NCBI GenBank assembly: GCA_963691705.1
Contig: OY829542.1
Span: forward strand, 59,358,427-59,422,426
Direction: 5' to 3'
DNA: 64,000 nt
Origin: Viola odorata
Lineage: Eukaryota > Streptophyta > Magnoliopsida > Malpighiales > Violaceae
The notes under the pieces are model-generated. The model worked only from the letters and a program-made list of their open reading frames with translations. It was not told where the DNA came from and made no database searches. The position numbers were made by a program, and so were the translations under genes. This document shows, in pieces, positions 62,453 through 64,000 of the stretch. Position 1 is the first letter of the stretch; each line of letters begins with the position of its first letter.

Positions 62453-64000
62453 GTATGGGGTTACTTGTGGAGCATCTTAATTTGCTCTCACCTGGGTTGG
62501 AAATGTTTTAGGATGTGTCACTCCTTTAAGGTGTATAACATTTTATATGAATTGCAAATAACTATCTAAGTCTCATTTGTGGGATCGGCAAGCTTCTCAT
62601 GCATATCTGGCTTTATGTTCTAGACTGTTATGATAGTGTGCCTGAAACTATCTGGTGAGTTGTACTATACCTGGTTGGGTGGTTCATTGTCGTATTTTAC
62701 TTGTATACTTCCTTGCGTGTCTTTATGAATTCAACTGTGAATCTTTCCTCTATTCAATTAAAGGAGCTGTTCCTTACCGGGAAAAAAGGAGCTGTTCCTT
62801 ACCGAAAAAAAAGGAGCTGTTTGGTTTGTGTCTTTACACGTGGTATGGAAGGTGTTGTCAGTATGATGGGTTTGATTCCCTTTGCTGTTTGGTTTGTCAA
62901 ATGTTATGTCATCATTCTCTGGTTCACTTCTAGACAAGCTTTTTTATTTTGTAAAAAAATCTTACAGGGATCATCATCACTAATATATGAGCTTTGTCTC
63001 TGCTGTTTTTGATTTGGCTTTCTTTAGCAATTAGTCCTTAAGTTTATATTGATGTCTAGTTAGTCGTTCAGCTTCTCCAAAATATTCGATCAATGTTTTA
63101 GTACGGATTTTCAGTCAAGGTCCAAGTATTTCTCATCATTGATTCTTCAAAAAAGTTTATTTGCACATTATTTTAGGGAAACATTTAATCAGACTTATTT
63201 GTATGTGTAAGGTGGGCTATCAGCGATTGCAAGGGATTTCCTAATGAAAGGATTGATTGGCCATTGATTGGAATTCAGGGTTTAGTAGGTGTAATGTAAA
63301 GTTTAGGCCTGAAGGATAAAATGTTTATAATAGTTAAAAAAATTGAGCAAATTTTCTTATTTGGTTTTGGAACAACAACTTCAGCAACCATATAGAGGAA
63401 ATTATAACAAATATCTTTGCATCCAAGAAAATATGCATGGGTAGAAGTGTTTAGTATGTCAGATTCAGTCACTTGAATGGGTTTTGTTAGAATAATAGCT
63501 AAAATCTTGTGAGCTAGATTAGAGGATGTAATGCTTGTAGCTTTTGGTCCTGATTCTAGCCGGAGATAGAATCACTGTTGATGATAAATGGTCTTATTTG
63601 ATCTTTGAACATTGATTTGTAAATCAATGCATATGTCCGTTTTTTTTTTTTGTAAGCATCATTTCCTCGGGCGCCCTTCAGATAGTTGAATGAGCCATTG
63701 ACAGAAATCCTGTGCCTTCCTTTGGCAAAAATCCTTGGTGACAATAGCCCATGCTTTTTTTTCCACTTTTTATTGTATTATACCATACTTGAGTATATAT
63801 TTCTGTATCATTACAATTTATAACCACTTAATTTGTTGGATGTTATCTGGTATGCCACAAGTTATGAGTGGTTGTTTGGAAAATTCTTACAGCCGAGCTT
63901 TCTTGAACTCTCTTTTGATCAAAATAAATATTTTTCTTTCATGGCTTGAATAAAAGATTGTCTAGCTTTGATATGGATGATCTGCTCTGTAGTTTAATTG
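62453..64000 (+). other. ACA-B intron 7 (incomplete)
   Basis: The intron runs to the window end. 62453-62501 and 63600-64000 align with ACA-A intron 7. 62502-63600 is original intron sequence that copy A has lost. Frames such as 62655-63012 have no domain. A triple repeat of 'ggagctgttccttaccg' type lies at 62763-62820. Confidence 0.6.

Overview
This is plant nuclear DNA, most likely from a eudicot: AT-rich, split genes with GT-AG introns, abundant LTR retrotransposons, Stowaway, hAT and Mutator-type MITEs, and an endogenous plant pararetrovirus fragment. I could not name the species.

Layout. Positions 1-3800 hold decayed DNA-transposon and MITE sequence and a GC-rich degenerate repeat. Positions 3802-11768 are a minus-strand, non-autonomous Athila-like (Ty3/gypsy) element that lacks reverse transcriptase, RNase H and the integrase core. 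It is interrupted at 5700-8616 by a second Athila-type insertion whose two 1,288-bp LTRs face each other as a near-perfect palindrome. A small secreted-peptide gene (13082-13333, RALF-like C-terminus) follows, and then the main gene of the window: a 33-exon P2B (ACA8/9/10-type, calmodulin-regulated) Ca2+-ATPase on the plus strand, 14983-45942.

The Ca2+-ATPase copy ('ACA-A') can be spliced by hand into an uninterrupted frame of about 1,092 codons with intact splice sites. However, the phosphorylated Asp of the CSDKTGT motif reads Ala, PEGLP reads PEELP, the M6 Asn reads Ser, and KDPCRP reads KNPCRP. It is either a pseudoenzyme or a gene in early decay. Its 18.3-kb intron 17 holds a Ty1/copia element (21065-38580, TSD ATTAG). 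Nested inside that are (a) a second RT-less Athila-like element (24127-31711, TSD TAATT), itself carrying a hAT-type MITE, (b) a reversed fragment of a NAC-domain gene, and (c) a pararetrovirus fragment (34401-38490) sitting in a TA microsatellite of the copia 3' LTR.

Downstream lie a 5'-truncated, frameshifted choline monooxygenase-like pseudogene (minus, 46366 to about 47815) and a tandemly duplicated convergent pair of ubiquitin-like genes (48802-53226); one plus-strand copy is split by a solo LTR and the other is frameshifted.

From about 54600 to the window end, the block 'secreted peptide + Ca2+-ATPase' is repeated. The second peptide gene has a nonsense codon. The second ATPase ('ACA-B', exons 1-7 visible, 59568-62452) keeps conserved residues that ACA-A has lost, and it runs off the window before its catalytic domain. 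The window therefore shows a segmental tandem duplication in which one ATPase copy has collected nested insertions and active-site substitutions.
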